Shown here: positions 18,028-28,433 of the stretch, piece after piece
Numbering within the stretch: the first letter of the stretch is position 1
How the letters are laid out: each line of letters opens with the position of its first letter
Origin: Lebetimonas sp. JH292
GTDB taxonomy: Bacteria > Campylobacterota > Campylobacteria > Campylobacterales > Nautiliaceae
Length of the DNA: 64,000 nucleotides
NCBI RefSeq assembly: GCF_000523275.1
Contig: NZ_ATHQ01000001.1
Coordinates: forward strand, 957,289 to 1,021,288
Direction of reading: 5' to 3'
The notes under the pieces: model-generated
Databases searched by the model: none
What the model was told of the DNA's origin: nothing
What the model saw: the letters and a program-made list of their open reading frames with translations, nothing else
Translations under genes and position numbers: made by a program

Positions 18028-19058
18028 ATGATTTTTTGGATTTTTTAATTAAAAAAAAGATTTTACATATAAAAAAAGAAGAAAATAGACTTTTCAAAGA
18101 AGAGTTTTATAAAGTAAAAAATTTACTTGCAATTGCAAAAAAATATATTTCAATTTCTCAAGTTCCTCCTGTTAAAAATTTTTAATGTGTATTAAAAAAA
18201 GAAATCTTAAGAAAAGAGGAAAACTTAAATAAATTAAACACTTTTTTATTTGAACTTTTTAAATTTATACCGGTTGAAGATTATGAAGAAACAAAGTTTT
18301 TAATGTGTAATTACAATAAAATTTGTGAAATTTTACATTACGATAAAAAAAGATTTATTTATATTAAAAAAAGAAGATATCGCAAAAGAAAAAAAGGTAT
18401 TAACAAAAAGAAAAAGAAAAAACTTATGAAAGTCTATTCCCATTTAAAATATTTGTATCAGATTTATGATGTAAAAAGTTTTTTACAGCAAAAGGACGGT
18501 TTTTATATTTTAGAGGGCTGGATTCCAAAAAGCTTTAATTTCAAAAAAAACGCCTACTCTTTTGAATACTCCTAAAATTTTTAAACCGTTTGAACTTTTG
18601 GTAAAAAATTATTCCCTTCCGAAACCTTATGAAATAAATCCGACAGTTGCATTTGCCATTGTGTTTTTGTTTTTGTTCGGTTTAATGTTCGGGGATATGG
18701 GACAGGGGTTGATTTTGGCAATTTTAGGATATGTTTTGTCTAAAAAATCATTATTTGGAAATATTCTTTTTTGAAGTGGAGTTTCATTCAAGTGTTATAT
18801 ACGGGCATTGTTTCGGATTTGAAATTTTTCATACCTTTTCCCCTTTGGAAAATATAAATTCTTTGATTGTTATCAGTATTGTAGCAGGTGTTTTTATTAT
18901 TAGTTTCGGTTTTTTTATTTTAATGTTTATTAAATATAATAAAAAAAATAATTAAAAAAAATTAATTTGGGGTGAAAACGGAATAGTAAGCTTTATGATA
19001 ATTTTTTAAAAGATTTTATGAAGGAGGAGGATATGAATACAAACCGTTTGGGAGTTAA
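17997..19058 (+). pseudogene. V/A-type ATPase membrane subunit I (a), multiply frameshifted and shortened
   Basis: Subunit I carries the ion half-channels. Remnants lie in order in several frames: N-terminal RIEIFPRQDKIDDFLDFLIK, then KLMKVYSHLKYLYQIYD, GFYILEGWIPKSF, the hallmark INPTVAFAIVFLFLFGLMFG with DMGQGLILAILGY, HCFGFEIFHTFSPLENINS, VVISIVAG-like membrane sequence and the C-terminal KRFYEGGGYEYKPFGS, whose stop is at 19058 inside the start of subunit K. The remnant is about 354 codons against about 600-650 in the family, so at least 200 residues are gone, mostly C-terminal membrane helices with the essential arginine. No start codon at the expected N-terminus (ATT at 17997). Confidence 0.8.
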
Positions 19059-19240
19059 AGTTATTTTGTTTTTGTTGCCTGTTTTAATGTTTGCAGATGA
19101 TAATGCGCAGCAGGTATTGCTGTAGGGCTTGTGGGTGCGGCTGCTATGGGTACAATAGGGGAAAAACCTGAAATTTCAACTAAAGCTGTATAGCAATATA
19201 CGGTCTTATTGTTTCAATTATGATTTTAGGGAAAATATGA
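19033..19240 (+). pseudogene. V/A-type ATPase proteolipid subunit K (c), broken
   Basis: The ring subunit. ATG at 19033 after AAGGAGGAGG (which also encodes the end of subunit I). The first frame, MNTNRLGVKVILFLLPVLMF.., stops near 19124; the next holds AGIAVGLVGAAAMGTIGEKP and EISTKAV, then AIYGLIVSIMILGKI and a stop at 19240. In the family the second helix carries the ion-binding glutamate just before IAIYGLI (LxEGIAIYGLI). Here that segment and its Glu are deleted, so no functional c-ring could form from this copy. The stop overlaps the next ATG (ATGA). Confidence 0.75.
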
Positions 19241-19533
19241 AAATAGTTTTTGTAGGAATTAAAAGAAGAGTGTATCGGTTTTTCTCTGTGTGGGATAGGC
19301 ACGCTGGAAGTCGGCGATTTTAAAAAAGATTTCAAAGAAGTAATTAAAGATAAAGATGTGGGTTTAATTATTATTGCAGACAGGGTATTATGAAATTTTT
19401 AAAGAAAATTTTTCCCATTTTATCAAAAAAAAAGCCGTGCCTTCTATTGCTGTTTGTCCCTTCTTTTGAAAAAACATATTTAAACGAAAATATAAAAAGG
19501 TATCTTTCAAATGTTCTTGGAATCAGACTTTAA
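19237..19533 (+). pseudogene. V/A-type ATPase central-stalk subunit F, frameshifted
   Basis: About 100 residues in pieces: MKIVFVGIK, then in another frame GFSLCGIGTLEVGDFKKDFK, EVIKDKDVGLIIIADR, YYEIFKENFSHFIKKKAVPS and PSFEKTYLNENIKRYLSNVL. The order and the GIxTLEV and VGLIIIxD features fit subunit F, a small alpha/beta protein on the shaft. At least three frame changes are needed. Confidence 0.6.
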
Positions 19534-19930
19534 GTTTTTAGAAGATGAAGCTTTAAAAGAAGCCATTGAAGAGAGAAACAAAAAGATAAATGAGGCTAAA
19601 ATAAAAATCAAAAAAGAAAAAGAAGAATATTTAAAGCAGCTTGATATTTCAACAGAAAGAAAATTATTAAAAGAAAAATATGAAAAGCTTATAAAAATAA
19701 AAAAACTTCAAATTACCAAGCATTATATTGATTTATATAATAATTTTTTTAAGAAAAAATATGATGTTATGAAAAGTTTGATTATGGAAAAAATTGAAAA
19801 AGAAAAAGATTATCTAATAAACTGTTTTATTAAAAAACTCGAAAAAGAATATTTTGAAGTTATTTTTAAAAATAAAAGAAAAAACATTGTTTTGGATTTT
19901 AATGAAATTATAGGTAAATGCAAGATATAA
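19511..19930 (+). CDS. V/A-type ATPase peripheral-stalk subunit E
   Basis: 139 residues, a charged coiled coil (EALKEAIEERNKKINEAKIK) followed by a short folded end (NIVLDFNEIIGKCKI). Fits subunit E by position between F and A and by composition. Shorter than the usual 190-200 residues, so the C-terminal globular domain may be trimmed. Starts inside the end of the F remnant. Confidence 0.6.
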   Translation: MFLESDFKFLEDEALKEAIEERNKKINEAKIKIKKEKEEYLKQLDISTERKLLKEKYEKLIKIKKLQITKHYIDLYNNFFKKKYDVMKSLIMEKIEKEKDYLINCFIKKLEKEYFEVIFKNKRKNIVLDFNEIIGKCKI

Positions 19931-19946
19931 AAATAAAAATCCCTTA

Positions 19947-21596
19947 ATGAACGAGTGTGTTTATGTAGGGGAGAATGAATTAATAGGTGAAATTATAAGG
20001 GTTACAAAAGAAGAAATTACAATCCAGGTGTATGAAGATACCACATCTCTTAAACTTAAAGAAAATGTAAAACTGACTTCTTCTCTTTTAAGTGCATATC
20101 TGGCCCCAGGAATTTTAGGAAGTGTTTATGATGGAATTCAAAGGAATTTGTTTAATTTGGAAGAAAGAATTGTAAAAGGGGCAAAATCTTTTCCTTTGGA
20201 TATGGAAAAGAAATATTATTTCAAACCTTCTGTAAAAAACGGGGAATATATAAAAAGAGGGCAGATTATAGGATTGGTGGAGGATAATAATTTTATATAT
20301 AAAATTTTAAGTGAATTTGAAGGAAAAATAAAGGGTTTAAAAGAAGCGGAGTTTAATATAAAAGAAACAATTGCAAAAATTAGAGAAAACAGTGTTCGAA
20401 TGCTCATAAAAAGACCTCTAAGGATTACAAATAAAATAAAAAGGGTGCCGTTAAATGAGCCATTAATTACAGGGCAGAGAATTATCGATTTTATGTTTCC
20501 TATAAGTAAAGGCGGAAGTGCTTCAATTCCCGGGGGTTTTGGAACAGGAAAAACCGTTTTGCAACAAACACTGGCAAAATATTGTAATGCGGATGTGATA
20601 ATTTATATCGGATGCGGTGAGAGAGGCAATGAAATGACTGAAATTTTAGAAGAATTTCCCAAATTAATTGATCCAAGAACCAAACAGCCTTTAATGAACA
20701 GAACCGTTTTAATAGCCAATACGTCAGATATGCCCGTTTCCGCAAGAGAATCATCCATTTATCTTGGCATTACCATAGGTGAATATTTTAGGGATATGGG
20801 ATATAGTGTGGCTTTAATGGCAGATTCTACCTCAAGATGGGCTGAAGCTATGAGAGAACTTTCCAGCAGAATGGGTGAGCTTCCGATGGAAGAGGGCTAT
20901 CCTGCAGATGTTTCGTCAAAAATCGCTTCTATTTATGAAAGGGCCGGAAAAATTGAAACGGTAAATAAAGAAGCCGGTTCTTTAAGCTTAATAGGTGCGG
21001 TTTCTCCTGCAGGAGGGGATTTTTCAGAACCGATTACTATACATACCAAAAGATTTACAAGCGTTTTCTGGGCTCTTGATAAGACACTTGCTAATGCAAG
21101 ATTTTATCCTGCAATCAATTACTTGAACAGTTATTCCAACTATATTGAAAATTTAAAACAGTGGTGGGAAAAAATAGGAAATTGGAGTGAAATCAGACAG
21201 GAGTTTAATAATATTCTTTCAAAAGACGAGCAGCTTCAAAAAATTGTTAAACTTTTAGGGATTCAGGCTTTACCTGAAGAAGAAAAGTTAACCGTTTATA
21301 TTGCAGAAATTATAAAAGAGGCTTTTTTACAGCAAAATGCCTTTGATGAGGTGGATGCGTTCTGTTCGGCTGAAAAACAGATGGAAATTGCAAAAACCAT
21401 TTTGTTAATTTATAATATTTTCAAGCAGGGGATGGTTCAGAAAATTCCTGTAGAAATATTAAAAAATCAAAAAATAATAAACGAATTTATACAGAGTAAA
21501 TATTTTATAAAAAATGAAGAATATGGAAAATATAAAGATTTAAGGGATAAAACAAAGCAGTATTATGAAGATTTTATAAAAAATTACGGAGAATAA
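19947..21596 (+). CDS. V/A-type ATP synthase catalytic subunit A
   Basis: 549 residues. The catalytic nucleotide subunit: P-loop [19 protein letters not shown] near residue 195, then [15 protein letters not shown], catalytic-site [15 protein letters not shown] and [14 protein letters not shown] near 290, plus the A-specific non-homologous insert before the P-loop. Everything from [16 protein letters not shown] on is intact. The first 15-25 residues are damaged: an ATG at 19918 opens MQDIKIKIP and then stops, which looks like the true N-terminus separated by a small deletion and frameshift. The listed ATG may serve as start, leaving an incomplete N-terminal barrel. Confidence 0.93.
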   Translation: MNECVYVGENELIGEIIRVTKEEITIQVYEDTTSLKLKENVKLTSSLLSAYLAPGILGSVYDGIQRNLFNLEERIVKGAKSFPLDMEKKYYFKPSVKNGEYIKRGQIIGLVEDNNFIYKILSEFEGKIKGLKEAEFNIKETIAKIRENSVRMLIKRPLRITNKIKRVPLNEPLITGQRIIDFMFPISKGGSASIPGGFGTGKTVLQQTLAKYCNADVIIYIGCGERGNEMTEILEEFPKLIDPRTKQPLMNRTVLIANTSDMPVSARESSIYLGITIGEYFRDMGYSVALMADSTSRWAEAMRELSSRMGELPMEEGYPADVSSKIASIYERAGKIETVNKEAGSLSLIGAVSPAGGDFSEPITIHTKRFTSVFWALDKTLANARFYPAINYLNSYSNYIENLKQWWEKIGNWSEIRQEFNNILSKDEQLQKIVKLLGIQALPEEEKLTVYIAEIIKEAFLQQNAFDEVDAFCSAEKQMEIAKTILLIYNIFKQGMVQKIPVEILKNQKIINEFIQSKYFIKNEEYGKYKDLRDKTKQYYEDFIKNYGE

Positions 21597-21597
21597 C

Positions 21598-22923
21598 ATG
21601 AGAATAGAATATGAGGGTGCGCTTGAAATAAAAGGAAATCTGCTTTTTTTTGAAACAATAGAAAATGTGGGATTAAACGAAGAGGTTACTATCCGTTCAA
21701 ATGAAAAGATTTTAAAAGGAATTGTCTCTTCTATAAATGAAAAAATTACTGTTATAGAAATTTTAGGTGAAGTTTATGAACTTGATTTACAAAATATAAA
21801 GGTTGAATTCAAATACAAACCTGTACAAATACCTCTTAGTGAAGAGATGAACGGAAAAGTGTTAAATTCTTTTGGAGAAATTTTAGATAACAGTATAGTA
21901 AACATAGAAAAATATCAAAATATCAATGTAGGGGCATATAACCCTGCAAAAAGACTTTATCCTAAGGATATTGTAAAAACAGGGTTTAGCTCAATTGATG
22001 CATTAAATACCCTTATAAAAGGGCAAAAACTTCCCATTTTTGCATTAAGCGGTCTTCCTAATGATGAATTTGTCGCTAAACTGGCCACCCAGATAGAAAT
22101 TGAAAATTCTGTTGTAATTCTTGGGGCAATAGGACTGAGGCATGAAAGAGCCGAATTTTTAATTAACAATATTGTAAAAAATAATCAAAATGTAACGGTG
22201 TTTTTGAATCTTGCTAATGAACCTGCCGTAAATTCACTTGTTTTGCCAAGAAGTGCGTTGACATTTGCAGAATATATGGCTTTTGAAAAAGGTAAAAATG
22301 TAATAGTGATTCTTTATGATATGACAAATTATGCAAATGCTTTAAGGGAAATTTCCGCTAAAAAAGAAGAAATTCCGGGTAAAAAAGGATATCCAGGTTA
22401 TATGTACAGTGATTTGGCAAGTATTTATGAAAGGGCCGGTATTTTAAAAGGAAAAGAAGGTTCTATTACGCAAATTCCAATACTGACACTTCCCGATGAT
22501 GACATAACGCATCCGATTCCGGATTTGACAGGTTATATTACTGAAGGTCAAATAACGATGGATAGAAATTTATACAAAAAAGGTATTTTTCCGCCTGTAA
22601 ATGTGTTAACCTCTCTTTCAAGACTTATGAATTCAGCAATAGATAAAACACATAAACGGTTTGCTTCACAGCTTTATTCTTCATATGCCAAAGCAAAAAA
22701 AATAGAAATGTTTGCCTCAATTATAGGAGAAGAGGAGTTAAGCGAAACAGAAAAAAAATATCTTCTTTTTTCAAAAAAATTTGAAAAAGAATTTATAAAT
22801 CAGGATATTGGCAGAACTTTTGAAGAAACATTTAACAAAGGCTGGGAATTATTAAAAATACTTCCTGAAAGTGAACTTATACGTCTTACTGACGAAGAGA
22901 TTAAAAAGTATATAAATGGTTAA
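21598..22923 (+). CDS. V/A-type ATP synthase subunit B
   Basis: 441 residues; the non-catalytic head subunit. Begins [20 protein letters not shown]; has the degenerate P-loop region [19 protein letters not shown] near 150, [15 protein letters not shown] and the conserved [20 protein letters not shown] near 300. Intact and of normal length (about 460 in the family). Follows A by one base. Confidence 0.95.
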   Translation: MRIEYEGALEIKGNLLFFETIENVGLNEEVTIRSNEKILKGIVSSINEKITVIEILGEVYELDLQNIKVEFKYKPVQIPLSEEMNGKVLNSFGEILDNSIVNIEKYQNINVGAYNPAKRLYPKDIVKTGFSSIDALNTLIKGQKLPIFALSGLPNDEFVAKLATQIEIENSVVILGAIGLRHERAEFLINNIVKNNQNVTVFLNLANEPAVNSLVLPRSALTFAEYMAFEKGKNVIVILYDMTNYANALREISAKKEEIPGKKGYPGYMYSDLASIYERAGILKGKEGSITQIPILTLPDDDITHPIPDLTGYITEGQITMDRNLYKKGIFPPVNVLTSLSRLMNSAIDKTHKRFASQLYSSYAKAKKIEMFASIIGEEELSETEKKYLLFSKKFEKEFINQDIGRTFEETFNKGWELLKILPESELIRLTDEEIKKYING

Positions 22924-23494
22924 GAATAAAACCACCTTATTGGAATTAAAAACCGAACTTGAAATAATAAAAGAAGGAGAAAATGTACTTGAACAAAAAA
23001 GAGACGCACTTATTAAAGAAATAATGAAAATAGTTGATATTGTTGATACAAGAAGAAAAAAACTTAACGAGCATATGAGGAGCTGTTATAATGTTTTGAT
23101 AAAAGCTTTTATGGAAAACAGTGGAAAAATTGAAAAAGAAGGCTTTGTTAAAACTGAATTAAAAGTAGTTGAAAAAACATTTTTAGGTCTTGTTGTACCA
23201 AAAATTGATTTTAAAATATCATCAAAACCTAATATAAAAATAGATTCGAATATTTTCACAGATTTAGCAAGGGAAAATTTTTTTGAAGCATTAAAAATGA
23301 TTTTAGAACTCAGCGAAATGGAGATTAAAATATGGAAACTTTCAGAAGAACTTAAAAAAACAATGATTAGAGTAAATGCCCTTAAATTTTATTATACACC
23401 AAAATATGAAAAAGAAATAAAAGAAATTAAAAATCATTTAGAAGAGAATGAAAGAGAATTTATTAGTATTATTAAAAAATTAAAAAATTATTAA
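22916..23494 (+). CDS. V/A-type ATP synthase subunit D
   Basis: 192 residues; the central rotor shaft. Two long helices with the family-typical start ([32 protein letters not shown]) and a C-terminal helix [20 protein letters not shown]. Last gene of the operon, convergent with radA 18 bp away; no clear terminator between them. Confidence 0.9.
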   Translation: MVKNKTTLLELKTELEIIKEGENVLEQKRDALIKEIMKIVDIVDTRRKKLNEHMRSCYNVLIKAFMENSGKIEKEGFVKTELKVVEKTFLGLVVPKIDFKISSKPNIKIDSNIFTDLARENFFEALKMILELSEMEIKIWKLSEELKKTMIRVNALKFYYTPKYEKEIKEIKNHLEENEREFISIIKKLKNY

Positions 23495-23512
23495 TTTAAT
23501 TTTCAATTAGTA

Positions 23513-24811
23513 TTACATCCACTCAATCAGTTTTTCTACTTCTTTTACTTCGTAGCATTTTAGGGGTTTTTCAATAGGTAAAGTTGGCACAATGGCTTTT
23601 TTAAAGCCTAAATTTGCCGCTTCTTTTACCCTTATGTCAAGCCCTGGGATTTCCCTTATGTCTCCAACAAGGCTTACCTCCCCGATAAAAACTGTTTCTT
23701 TACTGATGGGTCTGTTTCTGAATGAACTTACTATTGCGGCAATAACGGCTAAATCCGCTGCCGTTTCGTTTATTTTTATTCCACCTGTTACATTTACGAA
23801 AACATCGTATTGATTAAAAGGGAGATTTAGTTTTTTTTCAAGCAAAGCTAAAATCATATTGAGTCTTGGCAAGTCAAACCCTGTGGCGCTTCTTTTTGGA
23901 ACTCCGTAACTTTCACTGACCAATGCCTGAACTTCTAAAACTATTGGTCTAGTGCCTTCAAGTATAACGGTAATTGCACTTCCGGGAAGAGCTTTTTTTG
24001 AAAAGAAGCTTCTGTTTTTTGCACTTACAAGTCCCTGTTTTGTCATTTCAAAAATACCTATTTCGCTGGTTGAACCGAATCTGTTTTTAAATGCCCTGAG
24101 AATCCTAAGTTCCCGGCTTGCATCCCCTTCAAAATATAAAACCGTGTCTACCATATGCTCAAGCACCCTTGGCCCGGCAATTGAGCCTTCTTTTGTGATG
24201 TGGCCTATTATAAAAACAGGGATTTTAGTCTCTTTTGCCACCCTCATAAGCTCAAATGTAGCTTCCCTGACCTGCGAAACACTTCCGGGGGCTGATGAAA
24301 GGTTTTCTGAATAGATTGTCTGAATGGAATCTATTATTACCAAATCATAATTTTTTATTTCTTCAAGTATGTTTTCAATTACAATTTCGGGCATAATAAA
24401 AAGATTTTTATTTTTAATGCCGAGCCTTTCAGCCCTCAGTTTTATTTGCCCTGGGCTTTCTTCCCCTGCCACATATAAAACTTTTTTATTAAGTTTTCCC
24501 GCAAGTTTCAGCATTAATGTTGATTTTCCAACTCCCGGGCTTCCGCCTATTAATACTAAACTGCCCGGCACTATGCCGCCGCCCAATACCAAATCGAGTT
24601 CACTGTCTAAAGATGAAAAACGCTCAATTTCCTCTTTTTCAATATTTTCGAATTTTATAATTTTTGAAGGTTTTGAAGATGTTTTGCTTTTTTTTGTTTC
24701 ACTTACTTCAACAAAGCTGTCCCACGCTCCGCATGCAGGGCATTTTCCCATCCATTTTGCGCTTTTGTAACCGCACTCGGTGCATTCGTAAGCTGTTTTA
24801 ATTTTTGCCAT
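23513..24811 (-). CDS. radA: DNA repair protein RadA (Sms)
   Basis: 432 residues; branch-migration helicase in recombination. N-terminal zinc finger (CTECGYKSAKWMGKCPACGAW spans residues 10-30; four Cys), Walker A GGSPGVGKST near 90, the RadA KNRFG motif near 240, and a C-terminal Lon-like domain (VNVTGGIKINETAADLAV). Intact. Confidence 0.97.
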   Translation of the reverse strand: MAKIKTAYECTECGYKSAKWMGKCPACGAWDSFVEVSETKKSKTSSKPSKIIKFENIEKEEIERFSSLDSELDLVLGGGIVPGSLVLIGGSPGVGKSTLMLKLAGKLNKKVLYVAGEESPGQIKLRAERLGIKNKNLFIMPEIVIENILEEIKNYDLVIIDSIQTIYSENLSSAPGSVSQVREATFELMRVAKETKIPVFIIGHITKEGSIAGPRVLEHMVDTVLYFEGDASRELRILRAFKNRFGSTSEIGIFEMTKQGLVSAKNRSFFSKKALPGSAITVILEGTRPIVLEVQALVSESYGVPKRSATGFDLPRLNMILALLEKKLNLPFNQYDVFVNVTGGIKINETAADLAVIAAIVSSFRNRPISKETVFIGEVSLVGDIREIPGLDIRVKEAANLGFKKAIVPTLPIEKPLKCYEVKEVEKLIEWM

Positions 24812-25046
24812 TGAATTCTTCTATCGTTTTATTATATTTATTTATCTGCATCATTTTTGCCTCAACCATCAAATCTAAAATTCTCCAGGAGATTATGGCA
24901 ATTACAAGTAATATAATATATATTGCCACAATCCATTTGTGTTTTTCTAAATCAATTTCATTGTCTTCTTTAAATCTTTTAACAGCAAGGCCTATAAAAA
25001 AAACTATTATAATAATGCTTCCAAAATAAAAAACTATGTTATTCAC
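24798..25046 (-). CDS. Small membrane protein, unknown function
   Basis: 82 residues with two hydrophobic helices (IVFYFGSIIIIVFFIGLAV and WIVAIYIILLVIAIISW), charged tail at the C-terminus. Overlaps the radA start by 14 bp and the ftsY end by 8 bp, so it is probably translated with both. No family recognised. Confidence 0.75.
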   Translation of the reverse strand: MNNIVFYFGSIIIIVFFIGLAVKRFKEDNEIDLEKHKWIVAIYIILLVIAIISWRILDLMVEAKMMQINKYNKTIEEFNGKN

Positions 25047-25911
25047 TGTAAAGGCCCTCTAACATTCCTTCTATAAATTCATTTTTATCAAATTCAACCA
25101 AATTTTCTTTTTTTTCACCGACCCCTACAAAATATATAGGGATTTTAAGCTCATTTATTATGCTGAATAAACTTCCTCCTTTGGCGGTTCCGTCCAGTTT
25201 TGTGACAATTATTCCGTCGATTCCTACAACTTCGTTAAATATTTTCGCCTGGTTTATTGCGCTGCTTCCCTGTGTTGCGTCAATTACCAAAAGTTTTTTT
25301 TGAGGCGCGTTAGGATATGCTTTTTTTGAGACATTTACTATTTTTTTAAGTTCATTTTGAAGATTTTTTTTGTTATGAAGCCTTCCTGCAGTATCAATAA
25401 GTGCTATATCAAATCCTTTTGCTTTAGCCGAGCTGATAGTGTCGTAAGTTACCGCTGCCGGGTCATGTCCCTGACGGGTTTTTATAATAGGAACATCTAA
25501 AATTTCAGCCCATCGGCTAAGCTGTTCAATTGCAGCAGCCCTGAAAGTGTCAGCAGCCCCTAAGATTACAGAATAACCGTCATTTTTGAATTTGTATGCT
25601 AATTTGGCAATTGTTGTTGTTTTTCCAGCTCCGTTTACACCGATGATTAAAAACACATACGGTTTATCGTTTATTTCAATTTTGTTTTCAGGCAGATTAA
25701 AAATTTTATCCAATTCTTTTTTAAGTCTTTCTCTGGTTACCTCATTTGGAAGTTTGTTTAGAAGTTTTTCTACCAAATCATAATCTATGTCCGCTTCAAT
25801 TAAAGCTTCTTCAAGCAAATCTTTTGGAATTTTTTCTTTTTTTTCTACTCCCACAATCTGCTTAATTGCTTCTTTTGTTTTATTTAAACTTTTTTTTAAA
25901 ATTTTGAACAT
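25039..25911 (-). CDS. ftsY: Signal recognition particle receptor FtsY
   Basis: 290 residues; SRP GTPase docking ribosomes to the membrane. NG domain only: GVNGAGKTTTIAKLAYKF near residue 92, DTFRAAAIEQLSRWAE, DTAGRLHNKKNLQNEL, TKLDGTAKGG and GVGEKKENL. The acidic A domain of longer FtsY proteins is absent, normal for this phylum. The partner Ffh is at 47251. Confidence 0.97.
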   Translation of the reverse strand: MFKILKKSLNKTKEAIKQIVGVEKKEKIPKDLLEEALIEADIDYDLVEKLLNKLPNEVTRERLKKELDKIFNLPENKIEINDKPYVFLIIGVNGAGKTTTIAKLAYKFKNDGYSVILGAADTFRAAAIEQLSRWAEILDVPIIKTRQGHDPAAVTYDTISSAKAKGFDIALIDTAGRLHNKKNLQNELKKIVNVSKKAYPNAPQKKLLVIDATQGSSAINQAKIFNEVVGIDGIIVTKLDGTAKGGSLFSIINELKIPIYFVGVGEKKENLVEFDKNEFIEGMLEGLYSE

Positions 25912-26313
25912 TTAAAATCCTTTTAATATTTCAATAGGTGTGAAATTTTCTAATTTTACGGTTTTGTTTTTATCTAAAATAACAGTGGTAGGATAGATTT
26001 TTATTTTAAAATAATCCTGTAAAAATTTATTGTCTGTTTTTATATATTTGATTTTCAGGTAATTTAAGACATCTTCTTGCATTTTTGAATAATTTGAATT
26101 ATTATAAAAAAGAAGATAAGTTTTTTCTTTCGGATAAAGCAGTTTTTTATTTTTGAATGTTAAATTTATATCGTTTAACCTAATAACTGTAATGTTTGAT
26201 TCCATGGTTTTTTTAGTGATTTTTGTTTTAGATTTTTGCAAATTATTGTTATTTTTTGTATGATAATTATTGCAGCCTAAAAATATAAGAATTATTAAAA
26301 AAAAATATTTCAA
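25912..26313 (-). CDS. Putative thioredoxin-fold lipoprotein
   Basis: 133 residues. Signal peptide with lipobox: MKYFFLIILIFLGCNNYH, Cys at residue 14. The rest reads like a degraded thioredoxin fold (YLLFYNNSNYSKMQEDVLN..., then IYPTTVILDKNKTVKLENF with the cis-Pro-like PTTV) but with no CxxC, so it is not a redox protein in the usual sense. Immediately upstream of ftsY on the same strand, stop and start adjacent. Confidence 0.6.
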   Translation of the reverse strand: MKYFFLIILIFLGCNNYHTKNNNNLQKSKTKITKKTMESNITVIRLNDINLTFKNKKLLYPKEKTYLLFYNNSNYSKMQEDVLNYLKIKYIKTDNKFLQDYFKIKIYPTTVILDKNKTVKLENFTPIEILKGF

Positions 26314-26353
26314 ACCAATCCTTTTTATGTAATTTTATCAAAAAGGTATAAAA

Positions 26354-26947
26354 ATGAAAAACAAGTTTAGAAAAAAATGTTTGGATAAAAAAATTTATAA
26401 CAGATATTTGCTTTCAAAGAAAATATCAAAAGAAATATATAATCTGGCGAAAAATTATAAAAATATACTTTTTTTTATCCCTTTGAAAAATGAACCTGAT
26501 ATAAAAGGGGTGATTAACGCTTTAAGAAGAAAAAAAAAGAATATTTTCGTCCCGTTTATGCAAGATTTAAGCTTTAAGATGGTAAAATATCAATTGCCGA
26601 TAAAAAAGAAAAAATTCTCAATTTTCGAGCCTGTAAACAAACAAAAAACTTTACAAAAAATAGATCTTGCAATAGTGCCTGTTGTGGGAATAACACAAAA
26701 TTTTCAAAGAATAGGGTTTGGCAGGGGAATGTATGACAGATTTTTCGCCAATCTCAAATATAAGCCAAAAATTGTTTTCTTGCAGTTAACGCCTTGCGCC
26801 ACAAAATTAAATGTGGCAGATAAGTTTGATATTAAGGCGGATGAATATATAAGTTTTAATATAAGGAGAAAAAATGAACGTTTTAATAATTTTAGCCGTT
26901 TCGATATTATCCGCTCTAGCGGGATACTTTATAGCCAGAAAAATTGA
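26354..26947 (+). CDS. 5-formyltetrahydrofolate cyclo-ligase family protein
   Basis: 197 residues. FTHF cyclo-ligase converts 5-formyl-THF to methenyl-THF. NRYLLSKKISKEIYNL at the N-terminus, FFIPLKNEPDIKGVINAL, VPVVGITQNFQRIGFGRGMY and DRFF match the family (GxRLGxGxGxYDR). The last 25 or so residues extend 74 bp into rny and match nothing expected; relatives normally end near DEYI, so a lost stop is likely. Confidence 0.85.
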   Translation: MKNKFRKKCLDKKIYNRYLLSKKISKEIYNLAKNYKNILFFIPLKNEPDIKGVINALRRKKKNIFVPFMQDLSFKMVKYQLPIKKKKFSIFEPVNKQKTLQKIDLAIVPVVGITQNFQRIGFGRGMYDRFFANLKYKPKIVFLQLTPCATKLNVADKFDIKADEYISFNIRRKNERFNNFSRFDIIRSSGILYSQKN

Positions 26948-28433
26948 TGTGGCAAAATATGATATTTATCTTTCAGAAGCCAAAGCCAAAGCAAAAGCTA
27001 TTGAACATGAAGCTGAAATTTTGCTTGAAAATACAAAATCAAAAGCAAAAGAGATGGAACTTGAAGCTAAAAATTCTTTGGAAAAACAAAAAATTGAGCT
27101 TCAAAAAGAGTATGAAAACAAATTAAATGAAATTTTGAAAAAAGAAGAAGAAATTGAAGAATTGGTTGAGCAGCAAATGCAGGATGCACAAAAACTTGAA
27201 CGGGAAAAGAATTTATTTGAAAAAGAAAGAAAAGTTTTTGAAAAATTAAAAAACACTTTTAACCAAAAAATAAAAATACTTCAGGAAAAACTTGAAAATG
27301 CGGCAGGTCTTACAAAAGATGAAGCAAAAGAAATTTTATTAAATTCCTTAAAAGAGGATTTAAAAGATGATGTGGCACATCTTACTAGAAAAATTATCAA
27401 AGAAGCTGAAAATAACGCAAAAAAAGAAGCGCAGTTTATAATAGCACAGGCAACTACGAGATATGCAGGAGATTTTGCAGGTGAGAGGCTTATAAATGTT
27501 GTTCCAATAGGAGATGATGAAATGAAAGGCAGAATTATAGGAAAAGAGGGTAAAAACATAAAAACACTTGAAATGGTGACAGGCTGCGATATTATAATAG
27601 ACGATACCCCGGAAGCCATAACTGTCAGCAGTTTCAATATTTACAGACGTCAAATTGCAGTTGAAACCATAAAAAGGTTGGTGGAAGACGGAAGAATCCA
27701 GCCTGCCAGAATCGAAGATATTTATAAAAAAGTTACAGATGAATTTGAAGAAAAAGTTTTAAAAGAGGGTGAAGATATAATAATAGATTTGGGGCTTGCA
27801 AGTGCCAAAATACATCCCGAAATTGTCAAATTAATAGGAAGGCTTAAATACCGTGCAAGTTACGGACAAAATGCACTTGCACATTCTTTGGAAGTTGCGC
27901 ATTTGGCAGGAATTATGGCTGCTGAAATAGGAGGAGACGAACTTTTGGCAAAAAGGGCAGGTCTTTTACATGATATAGGTAAAGCTCTGACTCATGATTT
28001 TGGAGGGGACCATGTAACGTTAGGATATGATTTATGTAAAAGATATAAAGAACCGGAAGTTGTGCTTAATGCAATAAAAGCACATCACGGACATGAAGAA
28101 GCTAAAAGTATTGAAGCTGCAGCTGTCTGTGCGGCAGATGCCCTTTCTGCCGCAAGGCCGGGAGCAAGAAGAGAAGTTCTTGAAGCATTTTTGAAAAGAG
28201 TTGAATCGATAGAAAATATCGCCACTTCTTATCCTGAGGTTATAAATGCTTACGCTCTTAATGCGGGAAGGGAAGTTAGGGTAATAGTTGAAGCCGATTT
28301 GGTAAATGATGATGAAGCGGTTCTACTTAGCCGCGAAATTGCAAAAAGAATTGAGAATGAGGTTAGTTTTCCGGGTGAGATTAAAGTAACCGTTATCAGG
28401 GAAAAAAGGGCCATATCTTTTGCGGCGGCATAA
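26874..28433 (+). CDS. rny: Ribonuclease Y
   Basis: 519 residues; membrane-anchored endoribonuclease that starts mRNA decay. N-terminal membrane helix (NVLIILAVSILSALAGYFIA), a long coiled coil to about residue 190, the KH domain (MKGRIIGKEGKNIKTLE) and the HD domain with AGLLHDIGKALTHDFGGDH near 365. Strong AAGGAGA before the ATG, inside the cyclo-ligase frame. Intact. Confidence 0.97.
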   Translation: MNVLIILAVSILSALAGYFIARKIDVAKYDIYLSEAKAKAKAIEHEAEILLENTKSKAKEMELEAKNSLEKQKIELQKEYENKLNEILKKEEEIEELVEQQMQDAQKLEREKNLFEKERKVFEKLKNTFNQKIKILQEKLENAAGLTKDEAKEILLNSLKEDLKDDVAHLTRKIIKEAENNAKKEAQFIIAQATTRYAGDFAGERLINVVPIGDDEMKGRIIGKEGKNIKTLEMVTGCDIIIDDTPEAITVSSFNIYRRQIAVETIKRLVEDGRIQPARIEDIYKKVTDEFEEKVLKEGEDIIIDLGLASAKIHPEIVKLIGRLKYRASYGQNALAHSLEVAHLAGIMAAEIGGDELLAKRAGLLHDIGKALTHDFGGDHVTLGYDLCKRYKEPEVVLNAIKAHHGHEEAKSIEAAAVCAADALSAARPGARREVLEAFLKRVESIENIATSYPEVINAYALNAGREVRVIVEADLVNDDEAVLLSREIAKRIENEVSFPGEIKVTVIREKRAISFAAA

